From contig NZ_QUNG01000007.1 of NCBI RefSeq assembly GCF_003387375.1, forward strand, positions 62,001 to 126,000: DNA of 64,000 nt, read 5' to 3'. This DNA is from Marinomonas pollencensis (GTDB lineage Bacteria > Pseudomonadota > Gammaproteobacteria > Pseudomonadales > Marinomonadaceae). The notes below the pieces were generated by a model, which did no database searches, had not been told where the DNA came from, and was given only the letters and a program-made list of their open reading frames with translations. Positions 37,095 through 46,881 of the stretch are shown piece by piece. The first letter of the stretch is position 1. Each line of letters begins with the position of its first letter. The translations under genes were made by a program, and so were the position numbers.

Positions 37095-38150
37095 ATGTCT
37101 GCTACTAATAATAATGAGCCGCGTTTCGATTGGACGCATGCTGAAATACAGGCACTGTTTGATATGCCTTTTATGGACTTGGTATTTCGTGCTCAGACAG
37201 TACATCGCGAGAATTTTACGCCGAATGAAGTGCAAGTCAGTACCTTGCTTTCCATTAAAACTGGCGCTTGTCCTGAAGACTGTAAATATTGTCCTCAAAG
37301 TGGACATTACAACACTGAGCTGGAAAAAGAAAAGCTCATGGAAGTACAAAAAGTGTTGGAAGAGGCAGCGTTAGCAAAAGAACAAGGCGCGAGCCGTTTT
37401 TGTATGGGCGCGGCGTGGAAGCATCCTTCAGAAAAAGATTTCCCTTATGTGTTGGAAATGATCAAGGGAGTAAAGTCTCTTGGTCTGGAATCTTGTGTCA
37501 CCCTTGGCACGTTGAATGATGAGCAAGCCAAGCGTTTGTCAGACGCAGGTTTAGATTATTATAATCATAACCTAGATACCTCGGCTGAATTCTATGACAG
37601 CATTATCACTACTCGTACCTATCAGGATCGCCTTGACACTTTGTCTCGAGTACGAAATTCGGGTATCAAATTATGCTGTGGTGGCATCATGGGCATGGGG
37701 GAAGAGCAAAAAGACCGTGTTGGTTTAATTCGCCAATTAGCCTTGATGACACCACATCCTGAGAGCGTGCCAATTAATATGTTGGTGAAAGTCGCGGGCA
37801 CACCACTGGAAAACGTTGATGATCTTGATGAGTTCGATTTTATTCGTACGATTGCCGTAGCTCGTATTGTGATGCCTAAGTCTCATGTGCGTTTGTCGGC
37901 TGGTCGTCAAGGCATGAGTGAGCAAACACAAGCCTTATGTTTCTTGGCTGGGGCGAACTCCATTTTCTATGGCGAGAAATTGCTAACAACCGGCAACCCT
38001 GAAGCGGATAAAGACAGAATGCTGTTTGCTAAGTTAGGGATTAACCCAGAGCAGCGTGAAGAGCACTCTGATGCGGCGGTCGCAGAAGCGATTGCAGCGC
38101 AAGTTGTTCAGCAAGAAGAATCAAAGCTCTTCTACGAAGCCAATGCCTAG
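37095..38150 (+). CDS. bioB: Biotin synthase
   Basis: BioB is a radical-SAM enzyme inserting sulphur into dethiobiotin. The 351-residue protein has the [4Fe-4S] motif [13 protein letters not shown] (CxxxCxxC), later MGAAWKHP and the conserved YYNHNLDTS and SAGRQGMS motifs. ATG 37095 is chosen because the frame's upstream extension covers the promoter. It overlaps bioF by 8 bp and starts the operon bioB-F-H-C-D. Confidence 0.97.
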   Translation: MSATNNNEPRFDWTHAEIQALFDMPFMDLVFRAQTVHRENFTPNEVQVSTLLSIKTGACPEDCKYCPQSGHYNTELEKEKLMEVQKVLEEAALAKEQGASRFCMGAAWKHPSEKDFPYVLEMIKGVKSLGLESCVTLGTLNDEQAKRLSDAGLDYYNHNLDTSAEFYDSIITTRTYQDRLDTLSRVRNSGIKLCCGGIMGMGEEQKDRVGLIRQLALMTPHPESVPINMLVKVAGTPLENVDDLDEFDFIRTIAVARIVMPKSHVRLSAGRQGMSEQTQALCFLAGANSIFYGEKLLTTGNPEADKDRMLFAKLGINPEQREEHSDAAVAEAIAAQVVQQEESKLFYEANA

Positions 38151-39318
38151 CACTCCGGCTTGGGTGGAGGCGGCGCTGAACGAGCGCCGCCAACAATCCT
38201 TACTACGCCAGACAGTAACGTTAGCAGGGCCGCAAGCGCCCAGTGCGACCTTCGGAAACCGTCAATACAAAGCCTTTTGCTCCAATGACTACCTTGGTCT
38301 AGCCAATCATCCTGTGCTTATTAAAGGCTTGAATGATGCCGCTGAACAATACGGTGTTGGGGGCGGTTCCTCGCATCTTGTGTGTGGTCATCTGGCTCCC
38401 CATCAAGCCTTGGAAGAAGCGCTTGCTGAGTGGCTGGGGTATGAGCGCGTGATGCTTTTTAGTACCGGCTATATGGCAAATTTAGGGGTGATCTCGGCGT
38501 TAGCGGCAAAAGATCGACCTGTGGCCCAAGATAAGCTAAATCATGCCTCTTTACTGGATGGTGCGGTTTTAGCGCAAGCGCCACTGCGCCGTTATTTGCA
38601 CTGTGATGTGGCGAGTGCGGACAAACTATTGGCTAAGCTGGGTAGCTCAGGATTGCTAGTGACAGATGGTGTTTTTAGCATGGATGGCGATTTGGCACCC
38701 TTAGCGGCTTTATCCAGTGTCGCGGCAAAGCGTGATTGGCTGTTTATGGTGGATGATGCTCATGGGCTAGGTTGTGTTGGTACGCAAGGACGGGGAAGCC
38801 TGGCTTTGGAAGGTTTAAATGCGGATTCCTTACCTATTTTGGTAGGTACTTTTGGTAAAGCGTTTGGTACCTCTGGGGCGTTTGTTGCCACCAGTCATAG
38901 CATCGCGGATTACCTTACTCAATTTGCTCGCCCTTATGTCTATACGACAGCCATGTCACCAGCCATCGCCGGAGCAACGCTTACGGCGTTGAATTTGATT
39001 CAATCTTCTGAAGGCCAAGCTCGTCGAGAGAAATTAGCTCGGCATATCGCTTATTTCCGTCAGCGTGTCGGCCAACTTCCTGTTAAGCTAATGGCGTCAA
39101 ATACCGCGATTCAGCCGATTGTTATTGGGGAAAGTCATACTGCCATCAAGGTCAGCGATGCGTTAAAATCTCTTGGTATATGGTGTACGGCTATTCGTCC
39201 ACCCACAGTACCAGTCGGCAGCGCGCGTTTGCGTATCACTCTAAGTGCGTCTCATACAGACGACGATTTGGTTTTTCTGTGTGACTCATTAGAGTGTGTT
39301 TTAACGTCATTGCAGTAG
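38143..39318 (+). CDS. bioF: 8-amino-7-oxononanoate synthase
   Basis: BioF condenses pimeloyl-ACP with L-alanine to make KAPA using PLP. The 391-residue protein has [11 protein letters not shown] near residue 47, [25 protein letters not shown] and the PLP-Lys motif [16 protein letters not shown]. The ATG lies within the last codons of bioB (8-bp overlap). The upstream frame extension from 38056 is inside bioB and is not used. Confidence 0.95.
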   Translation: MPSTPAWVEAALNERRQQSLLRQTVTLAGPQAPSATFGNRQYKAFCSNDYLGLANHPVLIKGLNDAAEQYGVGGGSSHLVCGHLAPHQALEEALAEWLGYERVMLFSTGYMANLGVISALAAKDRPVAQDKLNHASLLDGAVLAQAPLRRYLHCDVASADKLLAKLGSSGLLVTDGVFSMDGDLAPLAALSSVAAKRDWLFMVDDAHGLGCVGTQGRGSLALEGLNADSLPILVGTFGKAFGTSGAFVATSHSIADYLTQFARPYVYTTAMSPAIAGATLTALNLIQSSEGQARREKLARHIAYFRQRVGQLPVKLMASNTAIQPIVIGESHTAIKVSDALKSLGIWCTAIRPPTVPVGSARLRITLSASHTDDDLVFLCDSLECVLTSLQ

Positions 39319-39326
39319 AGGGAAGT

Positions 39327-40124
39327 ATGCGCATTAAAATCGAAACAGAAGCGTTTGGTGAGCCAAGTCGAGCGGCTATTTTTATGGTGCCTGGTTGGGG
39401 GATGCCAAAAGAGGTTATGAAGCCTTTGGCGATGCGTCTCAGTCAGCGCTTCTACGTGGTGATGGCGAATCTGCCGGGTATTTCTCTGGATGAAGAGCGC
39501 ATAGAACGCACTCGCATTGAGCCGAACTATGATATTGATGCCTTGTCGGAGCAATTGATCTCTGTTGCGCCAAAAAATTGCTGGTGGATAGGCTGGTCAT
39601 TGGGCGGCATGGTGTCGACTTATGTGGCAGCGCGTCGCTCCAGCTGCGTGAAAGGTCTTATTACCTTATCTGCTTCACCAAGCTTTTTACAGCGCGAAGG
39701 TTGGCCGGACGGTATGTCACCTAGGTTGTTTGATGAATTTTCTCAATTGATCACTGAATCTCCAGAACAAGGTATGAAGCGCTTTTTGATGTTGCAAGTT
39801 AAAGGTGCTAAGCAAGAACGCCCCTTGTTGAAGCAATTGCAAGCATTGCTCCCTAAACAGTTGAATAAAACGGCGTTAGTGGGTGGGTTGCGTTTATTAA
39901 GGGCGCTAGATGTTCGCCGTGAGAGTGCGCTTCTAGACTTACCGAATTTACATGTGTTGGGGCAAAATGACACTCTGGTTGCTCCAACGACTTTAACAAC
40001 GCAAACAGAGACCAACCCTTTACAAGAAGTGATAGTGTTAGCCGATTGTGCGCATCAGCCCTTCTTAGAAGATGAGGCGGTTTGCGTACAGCATATTGAA
40101 ACCTTTATCGATGCAAACACCTAA
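39327..40124 (+). CDS. bioH: Pimeloyl-[ACP] methyl ester esterase
   Basis: BioH removes the methyl ester from pimeloyl-ACP. The 265-residue alpha/beta hydrolase has the oxyanion segment MVPGWGMPKEV, the nucleophile elbow GWSLGGMVS (Ser) and the catalytic His in DCAHQPFLED. Starting at ATG 39327 with AGAGGGAAGT upstream gives the usual length. It overlaps bioC by 14 bp and lies between bioF and bioC. Confidence 0.92.
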   Translation: MRIKIETEAFGEPSRAAIFMVPGWGMPKEVMKPLAMRLSQRFYVVMANLPGISLDEERIERTRIEPNYDIDALSEQLISVAPKNCWWIGWSLGGMVSTYVAARRSSCVKGLITLSASPSFLQREGWPDGMSPRLFDEFSQLITESPEQGMKRFLMLQVKGAKQERPLLKQLQALLPKQLNKTALVGGLRLLRALDVRRESALLDLPNLHVLGQNDTLVAPTTLTTQTETNPLQEVIVLADCAHQPFLEDEAVCVQHIETFIDANT

Positions 40125-40917
40125 TGATAGTGAAAAACTTTTTCACTATAAGCGACAAGTTGCCCAGCGATTTGATCGTGCTGCGTTAACCTATGATGCC
40201 TATGCCGATTTTCAGCGACTGGTGTTGGATCGGCTGTTTAGTCACCTGCCTTCCTCTTATTGTGCTGATACTGTGCTTGATGTTGGTACTGGCACAGGTC
40301 AAGCCTTACCAACCTTGTTGGAAACTCATTCTCCCTCCTTGTTAGTCGCGTTTGACTTGTCATTGCAAATGCTTGAACAAGCGGGCGAGTCTGCTCAGCC
40401 TGTTGCCCTGGTTTGTGGTGATGCTGAGGCATTGCCATTTGCTGAGGCTGGTTTTGATTTGCTTTTTTCCAGTTTGGCTATGCAATGGTGCTTGCAGCCT
40501 GAGGCTTTGTTTGCAGAGCTTTATCGGGTCACAAAGCCCGGTGGTTATTTGGTGTTTTCTACCTTGTGTGAAGGCTCAATGCCGGAGATCAGCAAAGCTT
40601 GGCAAGGCATTGATCATGCCCCTCATGTGAATCATTACCCAAGCTTTAACGATTTGCTTAAGCAGCTGGGAACGTCTCCTTGGCAGACGGTAAATGCTGA
40701 ATTAGAAACGGTTCCTATGTGGTTTGAGTCTCCTGAAGAAGCTATTTATTCGTTGAAAAAAGTGGGGGCGAGCTTGGTTGTTAGTAATCAAAAAAACGCC
40801 ATATCTCCTTCTAAATGGAAAGCTTTTATCCAACAATATGAGCAACTTAGAGAAAATTCGGGAATACCTTTGCGTTATCAAGTGGCTTTTGTGGTACTAC
40901 AAAAGCCCTGTTTTTAA
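40111..40917 (+). CDS. bioC: Malonyl-ACP O-methyltransferase
   Basis: BioC methylates malonyl-ACP to disguise it for fatty acid synthase, starting pimelate synthesis. The 268-residue SAM-dependent methyltransferase has VAQRFDRAALTYDAYADFQ at the N-terminus and motif I VLDVGTGTGQALP around residue 55, followed by DAEALPFAEAGFDLLFSSLA. ATG 40111 lies inside the bioH end. The family and location are clear; the upstream frame extension is ignored. Confidence 0.93.
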   Translation: MQTPNDSEKLFHYKRQVAQRFDRAALTYDAYADFQRLVLDRLFSHLPSSYCADTVLDVGTGTGQALPTLLETHSPSLLVAFDLSLQMLEQAGESAQPVALVCGDAEALPFAEAGFDLLFSSLAMQWCLQPEALFAELYRVTKPGGYLVFSTLCEGSMPEISKAWQGIDHAPHVNHYPSFNDLLKQLGTSPWQTVNAELETVPMWFESPEEAIYSLKKVGASLVVSNQKNAISPSKWKAFIQQYEQLRENSGIPLRYQVAFVVLQKPCF

Positions 40918-40943
40918 TAGAGTGTCATAGTGGAGAGTTATCT

Positions 40944-41621
40944 GTGAAAAAGACGTTTTTTGTAACCGCGACGGACACCGATGCCGGTAAAACATATGTC
41001 ACTGTTGGGCTGTTGAAAGCAGCTCAACGTGCCGGATTTCGTTCACTTGGTTTAAAGCCTATCGCAGCAGGCGCAGAGAGAATGGACAGCGCGTTACGAA
41101 ATGACGATGCCTTGTTGATTCAGGCCGCGAGCAGTGTCAAATTGCCTTATGAACAAGTTAACCCTGTCGTGCTTGAGCCTGCAATAGCGCCGCATATTGC
41201 GGCGGCACAAGAAGGCCGCTTGATTACGGCGTCGCGCCTTGAGGGTTTCCTAAAAGGTGCATTATTAACGCCTCATGATTTTGCTATTGTAGAAGGTGCT
41301 GGTGGTTGGCGGGTGCCACTTAATGATCGTGAATTGCTCTCTGATTTGGCGAAGAGTTTGGCTTTCCCTGTTGTGCTTGTCATCAATATGAAGTTGGGTT
41401 GTTTGAATCATGCGCTGTTAAGCGCTGAAGCGATTTTGCGTGATGGCCTTAATATCGCAGGCTGGGTGGCGAATGGCGGGCAAGATAGCATGCCATGTTA
41501 TGAAGAAAATCTACAAAGTTTGGTGAGTTTATTGCCTGCACCTTTATTAGGAACTTTAAGTTGGCATGAAACGCCGACCGATGCAGACCTTGAATTTGAT
41601 CAAATCTTGGCAAGGCTTTAA
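40944..41621 (+). CDS. bioD: Dethiobiotin synthetase
   Basis: BioD closes the ureido ring of DAPA with CO2 and ATP. The 225-residue protein has a P-loop (TDTDAGKTYVTVGLL) at the N-terminus, KPIAAG and EGAGGWRVPL typical of the family. The GTG start has a GGAGAG site 7-8 bases upstream. It closes the bio operon; a hairpin without a T run follows at 41681-41709. Confidence 0.95.
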   Translation: MKKTFFVTATDTDAGKTYVTVGLLKAAQRAGFRSLGLKPIAAGAERMDSALRNDDALLIQAASSVKLPYEQVNPVVLEPAIAPHIAAAQEGRLITASRLEGFLKGALLTPHDFAIVEGAGGWRVPLNDRELLSDLAKSLAFPVVLVINMKLGCLNHALLSAEAILRDGLNIAGWVANGGQDSMPCYEENLQSLVSLLPAPLLGTLSWHETPTDADLEFDQILARL

Positions 41622-41680
41622 GGTTAGGTTATTAGTTTAGGGTGAAAGGGTTGAAACCCTGAATTCAATTCGCATTATTA

Positions 41681-41709
41681 AAGCAGGAAGAGCGACTTAC
41701 TTCCTGCTT
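41681..41709 (+). terminator. Possible terminator after bioD
   Basis: AAGCAGGAAG pairs with CTTCCTGCTT over a 9-base loop, without a T tract. Confidence 0.5.
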
Positions 41710-41765
41710 GGCGCTATCCTTAATGAGTGCGTTGTTTTTGTGTATTGCGTAGAGGGTGAATTAGA

Positions 41766-42248
41766 GTGAGAGCTTGGTTATGTGGATTAGATGATGAAGA
41801 GATACTTAGTGTATCCAGTGTCTTAACCTTTATTGGGGTTGAGCACAGTACGTCGTTCACTGCGTTCCAATTACCAGATTTTGTTGTCATTGGTCATGCC
41901 GTAGAAAGTGTGCAACTTGATGAAATCATTCCTGTTATTTCCTTGAATTCTTCCCTTAGTGTGATCAATGGTGAGCGACATGAAGAGAATTTGTGGTATT
42001 GTCCTTTGCCGTGGCGCTCTCAAGATTTTTGGAGCGTGCTGAAAGAGATACAGCAACGGCGTTTACTGCCACAGCCTTCCGGGGTGAATCTAAATTTGCA
42101 TGTTCGTCATTTGGAAGCCTTGCTAATTAGGCAGGCTCTGGTGTCAGCGCAAGGCGTGGTATCTCGTGCTGCGCAAAATTTACAGATACAAAGAACCACG
42201 CTGATCGAAAAAATGCGTCGCTATAATATAGATAAGTCGGAGTTTTAG
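41766..42248 (+). CDS. FleQ-like regulator lacking the AAA+ domain (HTH only)
   Basis: The 160-residue protein has an N-terminal region (about 1-100) that resembles the FleQ-type receiver-like domain and a C-terminal Fis-type HTH (about 112-158; ALVSAQGVVSRAAQNLQIQR, then TTLIEKMRRYNI), very like the end of FleQ/FlrA. The sigma-54 activating AAA+ ATPase that normally sits between them is absent: no Walker A and no GAFTGA. It lies directly upstream of fleS and fleR, where full-length FleQ is expected. The start is GTG with AGAGGG upstream. It may bind DNA without activating sigma-54. Confidence 0.7.
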   Translation: MRAWLCGLDDEEILSVSSVLTFIGVEHSTSFTAFQLPDFVVIGHAVESVQLDEIIPVISLNSSLSVINGERHEENLWYCPLPWRSQDFWSVLKEIQQRRLLPQPSGVNLNLHVRHLEALLIRQALVSAQGVVSRAAQNLQIQRTTLIEKMRRYNIDKSEF

Positions 42249-43402
42249 TGACAAAGGATGAAGAAATTGCCGAGTTAAAGGCGGCCTTTCAAGTATTTTC
42301 AGAGTCTTCAGATGCGCTTGCTAAATCTTATTTGGATTTGCAGGAGCAGGTAGCCCAACTTTCCGCTCAATTAGAACAATCTGAACAAAACCGTCGTGAA
42401 GAACAAGATAAAAACCGCATTTTAGTTCAACAATTCCAGCAGCTTTTCGAGTCGATGCCTGTGGGTGTCTTGCTGCTAAATGCAGAAGGGGTCGTTGTGA
42501 TGGCGAACCCAGTGGCAGACCGTTTGTTTGAATTGCCATTGATTGGCCGTGCATGGGGAGAGATTGTTCCTTTGAGTTTTCGTCCGCAAAAAGACGATGG
42601 TCATGAAATTAGTATGGCTTCTGGTCGTCGTGTACGGGTGGAAACGGCTTCATTAGGTGATGTGCCTGGGCAGCTGTTGATCTTTGTGGATCTAACGGAA
42701 GCCTATTTACTGCAAAAAAAACTATCGCATCATGAGCGCTTGTCGAATATGGGCAAGATGGTCGCAGCATTAGCGCATCAAATCCGAACGCCGTTATCTT
42801 CTGCTACCCTGTATGCTGGCCATTTGCAAAAAAGCGATCTGTCACCTGTGATGCGTCAACGCTTTGCTGATAAATTGGCCAGTCGACTGGAAAACATTGA
42901 ACGACAAATTCGTGACATGCTGATCTTTTCGCGTAGTGATATTAAGCTGGATGAAAAGCTGGATGCGAGCGAGTTTATTGACTGCTTGGTGTCTGATTGC
43001 CGTGAAATCTGTGAGCAAAAAAATACCCTATTAGAAATTGATGGTGAGGCGCAATGCGATTCGCTATTTGTTCAATGTAATAAAGAAGCCTTGCTTGGTG
43101 CATTATTAAACTTACTCAATAATGCCATTGATGCACAAGCTGAAGGGCAACAAGTTACCTTGCAATGGCGTTGTGATGACAATGCATTAAAGGTGTCTTT
43201 TAAAGATCAGGGTGAAGGTATGTCACCCTCTCAATTAGAGCATGTGCAGGAAGGTTTTGTGACCACCAAGCAACATGGAACAGGATTAGGTCTGATGGTT
43301 GTGAAAGCGATAGCAAGAGCGCATCATGGCGTGTTTGAAATAGACAGTATCGAGGGTGTTGGCACGACAGCAAGTCTGCAGCTTCCTCTTGTAAGGGTGT
43401 AA
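42248..43402 (+). CDS. Flagellar sensor histidine kinase FleS/FlrB
   Basis: The 384-residue cytosolic kinase has an N-terminal coiled coil (about 1-65), a PAS domain (about 68-155; LLLNAEGVVVMANPVADRLFE), and a histidine kinase core with H-box ALAHQIRTPLSSA (His near residue 177), N-box NLLNNAIDAQ and GTGLGLMVVK. FleS controls class III flagellar genes through FleR. The GTG start overlaps the preceding stop by one base. No TM segment is present. Confidence 0.9.
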   Translation: MTKDEEIAELKAAFQVFSESSDALAKSYLDLQEQVAQLSAQLEQSEQNRREEQDKNRILVQQFQQLFESMPVGVLLLNAEGVVVMANPVADRLFELPLIGRAWGEIVPLSFRPQKDDGHEISMASGRRVRVETASLGDVPGQLLIFVDLTEAYLLQKKLSHHERLSNMGKMVAALAHQIRTPLSSATLYAGHLQKSDLSPVMRQRFADKLASRLENIERQIRDMLIFSRSDIKLDEKLDASEFIDCLVSDCREICEQKNTLLEIDGEAQCDSLFVQCNKEALLGALLNLLNNAIDAQAEGQQVTLQWRCDDNALKVSFKDQGEGMSPSQLEHVQEGFVTTKQHGTGLGLMVVKAIARAHHGVFEIDSIEGVGTTASLQLPLVRV

Positions 43403-43403
43403 T

Positions 43404-44750
43404 ATGTCTGATGTGAAGTTACTCATCGTTGAAGATGATAAAGGATTGGCTGAAGCGTTAGAAGACACACTAATGCTGGCGAATTATCAGTGTAAAGTGG
43501 TGTTTAATGCCGAAGATGCCGTATTAGCGCTGAAAACAAACCGTTTTGATATGGTGGTGTCTGACGTTAATTTGCCCGGTATGGACGGTTACGGCTTATT
43601 ACATCATGTGGTCGAGAGTTACCCAGAATTACCGATTATGCTGATGACCGCCTATGGGGACATTGCACATGCCGTTGAAGCCATGCGAGATGGTGCGGTT
43701 GATTATTTGCTCAAGCCATTTCAAGAAAAAGAGCTGCTAGAAGCGATTGAAAAGTACACGGTGAAAAAGTCAACCTCGCAAAATCACCAGCCCATAGCCA
43801 AAGACCCTTCAAGTATTGCTATGCTGGAACTTGCAAAGCGAGTTGCTGTGACGGATTCAACTGTGTTGATCTGTGGCGAGAGTGGCACAGGTAAAGAAGT
43901 ATTGGCGAATTATATCCACCAAGAATCGGCTCGCCATAATGCGCCTTTTGTGGCCATTAACTGTGCGGCAATTCCAGAAAATATGTTAGAAGCCATCTTG
44001 TTTGGTTATGAAAAAGGCGCCTATACCGGCGCAGTTTCTGCCCAGGCGGGTAAATTTGAGCAAGCTAATGGTGGTACCTTATTACTTGATGAAATTACCG
44101 AAATAGACATTGGCTTACAGGCGAAGTTACTGCGAGTTCTACAAGAGCAAGAAGTTGAGCGACTAGGGGGCAAGAAAACCATTCAGCTTGATGTGCGAGT
44201 AATCGCGACGACTAACCGAGATTTGGCTGAATACGTAAGAGACGGCGGCTTTCGAGAAGATTTATATTATCGGCTCAATGTTTTTCCTTTACGCTGGTTG
44301 CCAATACGTGAACGTAAAGGCGATATTATCCCGATAGCGCAGCGCTTTTTAGACAAGCACGCGGAGAAAATGCGCATTGCAGGCGCTGTACTCAAGCCTT
44401 CTGCTTTAAGCAAATTAGAGGCACATCCTTGGCCTGGTAATGTGCGAGAGCTGGATAATGTGATTCAGCGCGCCTTGATTCTTAGCCCTAATGGTCAGAT
44501 TCATGAAGAGCATGTGGCGTTTGATATGATGAGTGCGCCGGCGATAAATGAGGCTCAAGAAGAGGAAGAAGACAGCGCGGCTTCTATTCTTGGTAAGGGC
44601 GTTCAGCAGCATGAATTCCGGATTATTGCTCAAGCACTTATCGAAGCAAACGGTAAGCGTAAGCTTGTGGCGGACAAATTAGGCATCAGCCCACGAACAT
44701 TACGCTATAAAATTGCTAAAATGCGCGAAAGTGGCTTAGATGTAGATTGA
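43404..44750 (+). CDS. Flagellar sigma-54 response regulator FleR/FlrC
   Basis: The 448-residue protein has a receiver domain (Asp in SDVNLPGMDG), a sigma-54 AAA+ domain with Walker A GESGTGKE (about residue 157) and the sigma-54 contact motif GAYTGA (about 205), and a C-terminal Fis-type HTH (about 405-445). It should activate hook-basal-body promoters, including the fli genes downstream, when phosphorylated by FleS. It follows fleS by one base. Confidence 0.93.
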   Translation: MSDVKLLIVEDDKGLAEALEDTLMLANYQCKVVFNAEDAVLALKTNRFDMVVSDVNLPGMDGYGLLHHVVESYPELPIMLMTAYGDIAHAVEAMRDGAVDYLLKPFQEKELLEAIEKYTVKKSTSQNHQPIAKDPSSIAMLELAKRVAVTDSTVLICGESGTGKEVLANYIHQESARHNAPFVAINCAAIPENMLEAILFGYEKGAYTGAVSAQAGKFEQANGGTLLLDEITEIDIGLQAKLLRVLQEQEVERLGGKKTIQLDVRVIATTNRDLAEYVRDGGFREDLYYRLNVFPLRWLPIRERKGDIIPIAQRFLDKHAEKMRIAGAVLKPSALSKLEAHPWPGNVRELDNVIQRALILSPNGQIHEEHVAFDMMSAPAINEAQEEEEDSAASILGKGVQQHEFRIIAQALIEANGKRKLVADKLGISPRTLRYKIAKMRESGLDVD

Positions 44751-44817
44751 TTTTTGTATCTTGTTTTAATTACCTTTATGCTAAGCTGTATCAATGTGTT
44801 TTTTGTAGGTGAGTAGC

Positions 44818-45174
44818 ATGGTCACTGATAGACCGGATATTAATCAAGTGCTTTCCCAAATGAGGGAGATGAAGGCGCAGGTGCACGCGCCAAGCTCGTC
44901 TATGCCTAATGTTCCTAAAATAGGCGGGGAAGATGGGGAGGCAGTCGGCCGCGCTGATTTTGCTGACATGCTCAAAAATGCCGTTGATAATGTGAATTCC
45001 TTGCAGCAGGATGCAAAAAACTTGGCGCAGTCATACGAACGTGGTGACGACGGCGTCGATTTGCCCCAAGTCATGATAGGTCTGCAAAAATCGAGTGTTT
45101 CATTTGAAGCTATGACGCAGGTACGTAATAAACTTGTAGATGCGTATGAAAAAATCATGAATATGCCAATTTAG
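44818..45174 (+). CDS. fliE: Flagellar hook-basal body protein FliE
   Basis: FliE links the MS ring to the rod. The 118-residue protein has the family C-terminus VDLPQVMIGLQKSSVSFEAM followed by TQVRNKLVDAYEKIMNMPI. ATG 44818 is supported by AGGTGAG upstream; a GTG three codons earlier is possible. The gap to fleR is about 67 bp, and no -24/-12 promoter is obvious there, although FleR control is expected. Confidence 0.92.
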   Translation: MVTDRPDINQVLSQMREMKAQVHAPSSSMPNVPKIGGEDGEAVGRADFADMLKNAVDNVNSLQQDAKNLAQSYERGDDGVDLPQVMIGLQKSSVSFEAMTQVRNKLVDAYEKIMNMPI

Positions 45175-45201
45175 GCATGATATATCGCTTGGCGCTTTTT
45201 A

Positions 45202-46881
45202 ATGGATAATGTCCCAGCTGAACAATCAGAGCAAAAGCTCTACCTAGACCTTGTGACTGGCTTTAATAAGCTGACTGTTATTAGACAGTTGGCTTTAATG
45301 GTCGGCCTTGCTGCCTCTATTGCTATCGCTCTTGCGGCAGTATTATGGACCAGTGGTCCAGATTACAAACCTGTGTTGAGTAGTATTACCAATTACAATG
45401 CAGATCAAATTGTAGAAGTCCTCAATACCAATAACATCCCTTTTAAGATTGACCAGAATTCGGGCGCCTTGTTGGTGGAAGCCGACTATTATCAGCAGGC
45501 TCGGCTAAAATTAGCTGGCTCTGGTATTGTCTCGGATCAAACCGTTGGCATGGAAATTCTAGATCAAGATCAGGGCTTGGGAACCTCTCAATTTGTTGAA
45601 AGTGCCCGATATCGGCGTGGTTTGGAAGGGGAGCTAAGCAAAACCATTTCCAGTTTACAAAGTGTCAAATCTGCGCGGGTTCACTTGGCGATTCCAAAAG
45701 AATCTGTATTTGTGCGAGACACGCGAAAACCTTCTGCTTCTGTCTTTCTAGAGTTGTATCCGGGACGTCGTTTGGATCGTAGTCAGGTAGATGCAATCGT
45801 CAATCTGGTGGCCTCAAGTATTTCCCAGTTAAGCGAAAAAAGTGTCACAGTGGTCGACCAACGTGGCACCTTATTAACAGAAAAAGACCCTTCATCCCAG
45901 CTGTCTGTTGCGGGTAAGCAATTTGATTACACGCGACGTGTAGAAGATGTCTTGCTGCAACGGGTGAACAGTATTTTAGGGCCTGTGGTGGGTGATGGAC
46001 GATTTAAGGCTGAAGTGTCAGCGGATGTGGATTTTACGGCCGTTGAAAAGACCGCAGAGCAATACAATCCAGATTTATTGGCGTTGCGTAGTGAGCAAAC
46101 ACTCAGAGAGAAAAAAGGGGCGGGTGCAACCAATGGAGGCATTCCCGGCGCATTGAGTAATCAGCCGCCAGGGGCTGTGACTGCGCCAGAAGCGGTGGAC
46201 GAAAACGGCGCTCAGATTGGCTCCTCTACAACAAACAATAATGCTAACGGTCAGTCACGAGAAGAAACTACTCGTAATTTTGAGTTAGACAGAAGCATCA
46301 GTTATACGAAAAACCAACAAGGTACGATACATAGATTATCGGTAGCCGTTGTGGTGGATGATTTGGTCAGTATTAACCCTGATACCAGTGCGGTTGAACG
46401 TACCCCTTGGAGCGATGAAGAATTAGGTCGTTTGACCTTGTTGGTAAGAGACGCCGTGGGCTATAACCCTTCACGAGGTGACAGTGTCAGTGTGATTAAC
46501 TCACCGTTTGCTTTGCCTGAGCCAGAAGCTCCGGTGGAAGAGGTACCCTTTTACAAACAAGATTGGTTCTTTAATTTGTTGAAACCAAGCTTGGTTGGCT
46601 TATTTGTATTGATTCTGCTGTTGATCGTCGTAAGACCGATTCTTAAAACACTTAGCGAGCAGAATAAAATTGCCGTGGCAGAAGACACAGAAGCCGCTAT
46701 TTTTTCCGATGAAACAGATGAAATTTCAGATGATCAAGTGTCTTTGGTGAGTGCTGAAGATGTAATGGTTCCTGGCTCACCAGAAAAAATTGAACGTCAA
46801 ATTAATGCTATTCGAGGCTTGATTGCCGAAGAGCCTGAGCGTGTTGCTCAAGTTGTGAAGCAATGGGTGATGGAAGGTTAA
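45202..46881 (+). CDS. fliF: Flagellar MS-ring protein FliF
   Basis: FliF forms the membrane MS ring. The 559-residue protein has two TM segments (about residues 30-50 and 455-475) flanking a large periplasmic part with the YscJ/FliF domain (TNNIPFKIDQNSGALLVEAD, YRRGLEGELSKTI) and a low-complexity Gly/Asn-rich linker near residues 300-350. The C-terminus that contacts FliG is cytosolic. fliG starts at the next base. Confidence 0.96.
   Translation: MDNVPAEQSEQKLYLDLVTGFNKLTVIRQLALMVGLAASIAIALAAVLWTSGPDYKPVLSSITNYNADQIVEVLNTNNIPFKIDQNSGALLVEADYYQQARLKLAGSGIVSDQTVGMEILDQDQGLGTSQFVESARYRRGLEGELSKTISSLQSVKSARVHLAIPKESVFVRDTRKPSASVFLELYPGRRLDRSQVDAIVNLVASSISQLSEKSVTVVDQRGTLLTEKDPSSQLSVAGKQFDYTRRVEDVLLQRVNSILGPVVGDGRFKAEVSADVDFTAVEKTAEQYNPDLLALRSEQTLREKKGAGATNGGIPGALSNQPPGAVTAPEAVDENGAQIGSSTTNNNANGQSREETTRNFELDRSISYTKNQQGTIHRLSVAVVVDDLVSINPDTSAVERTPWSDEELGRLTLLVRDAVGYNPSRGDSVSVINSPFALPEPEAPVEEVPFYKQDWFFNLLKPSLVGLFVLILLLIVVRPILKTLSEQNKIAVAEDTEAAIFSDETDEISDDQVSLVSAEDVMVPGSPEKIERQINAIRGLIAEEPERVAQVVKQWVMEG

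Noticed and set aside
44751-44817. Sigma-54 promoter upstream of fliE
   Set aside because: FleR control was expected, but no GG-N10-GC element is visible in the gap.
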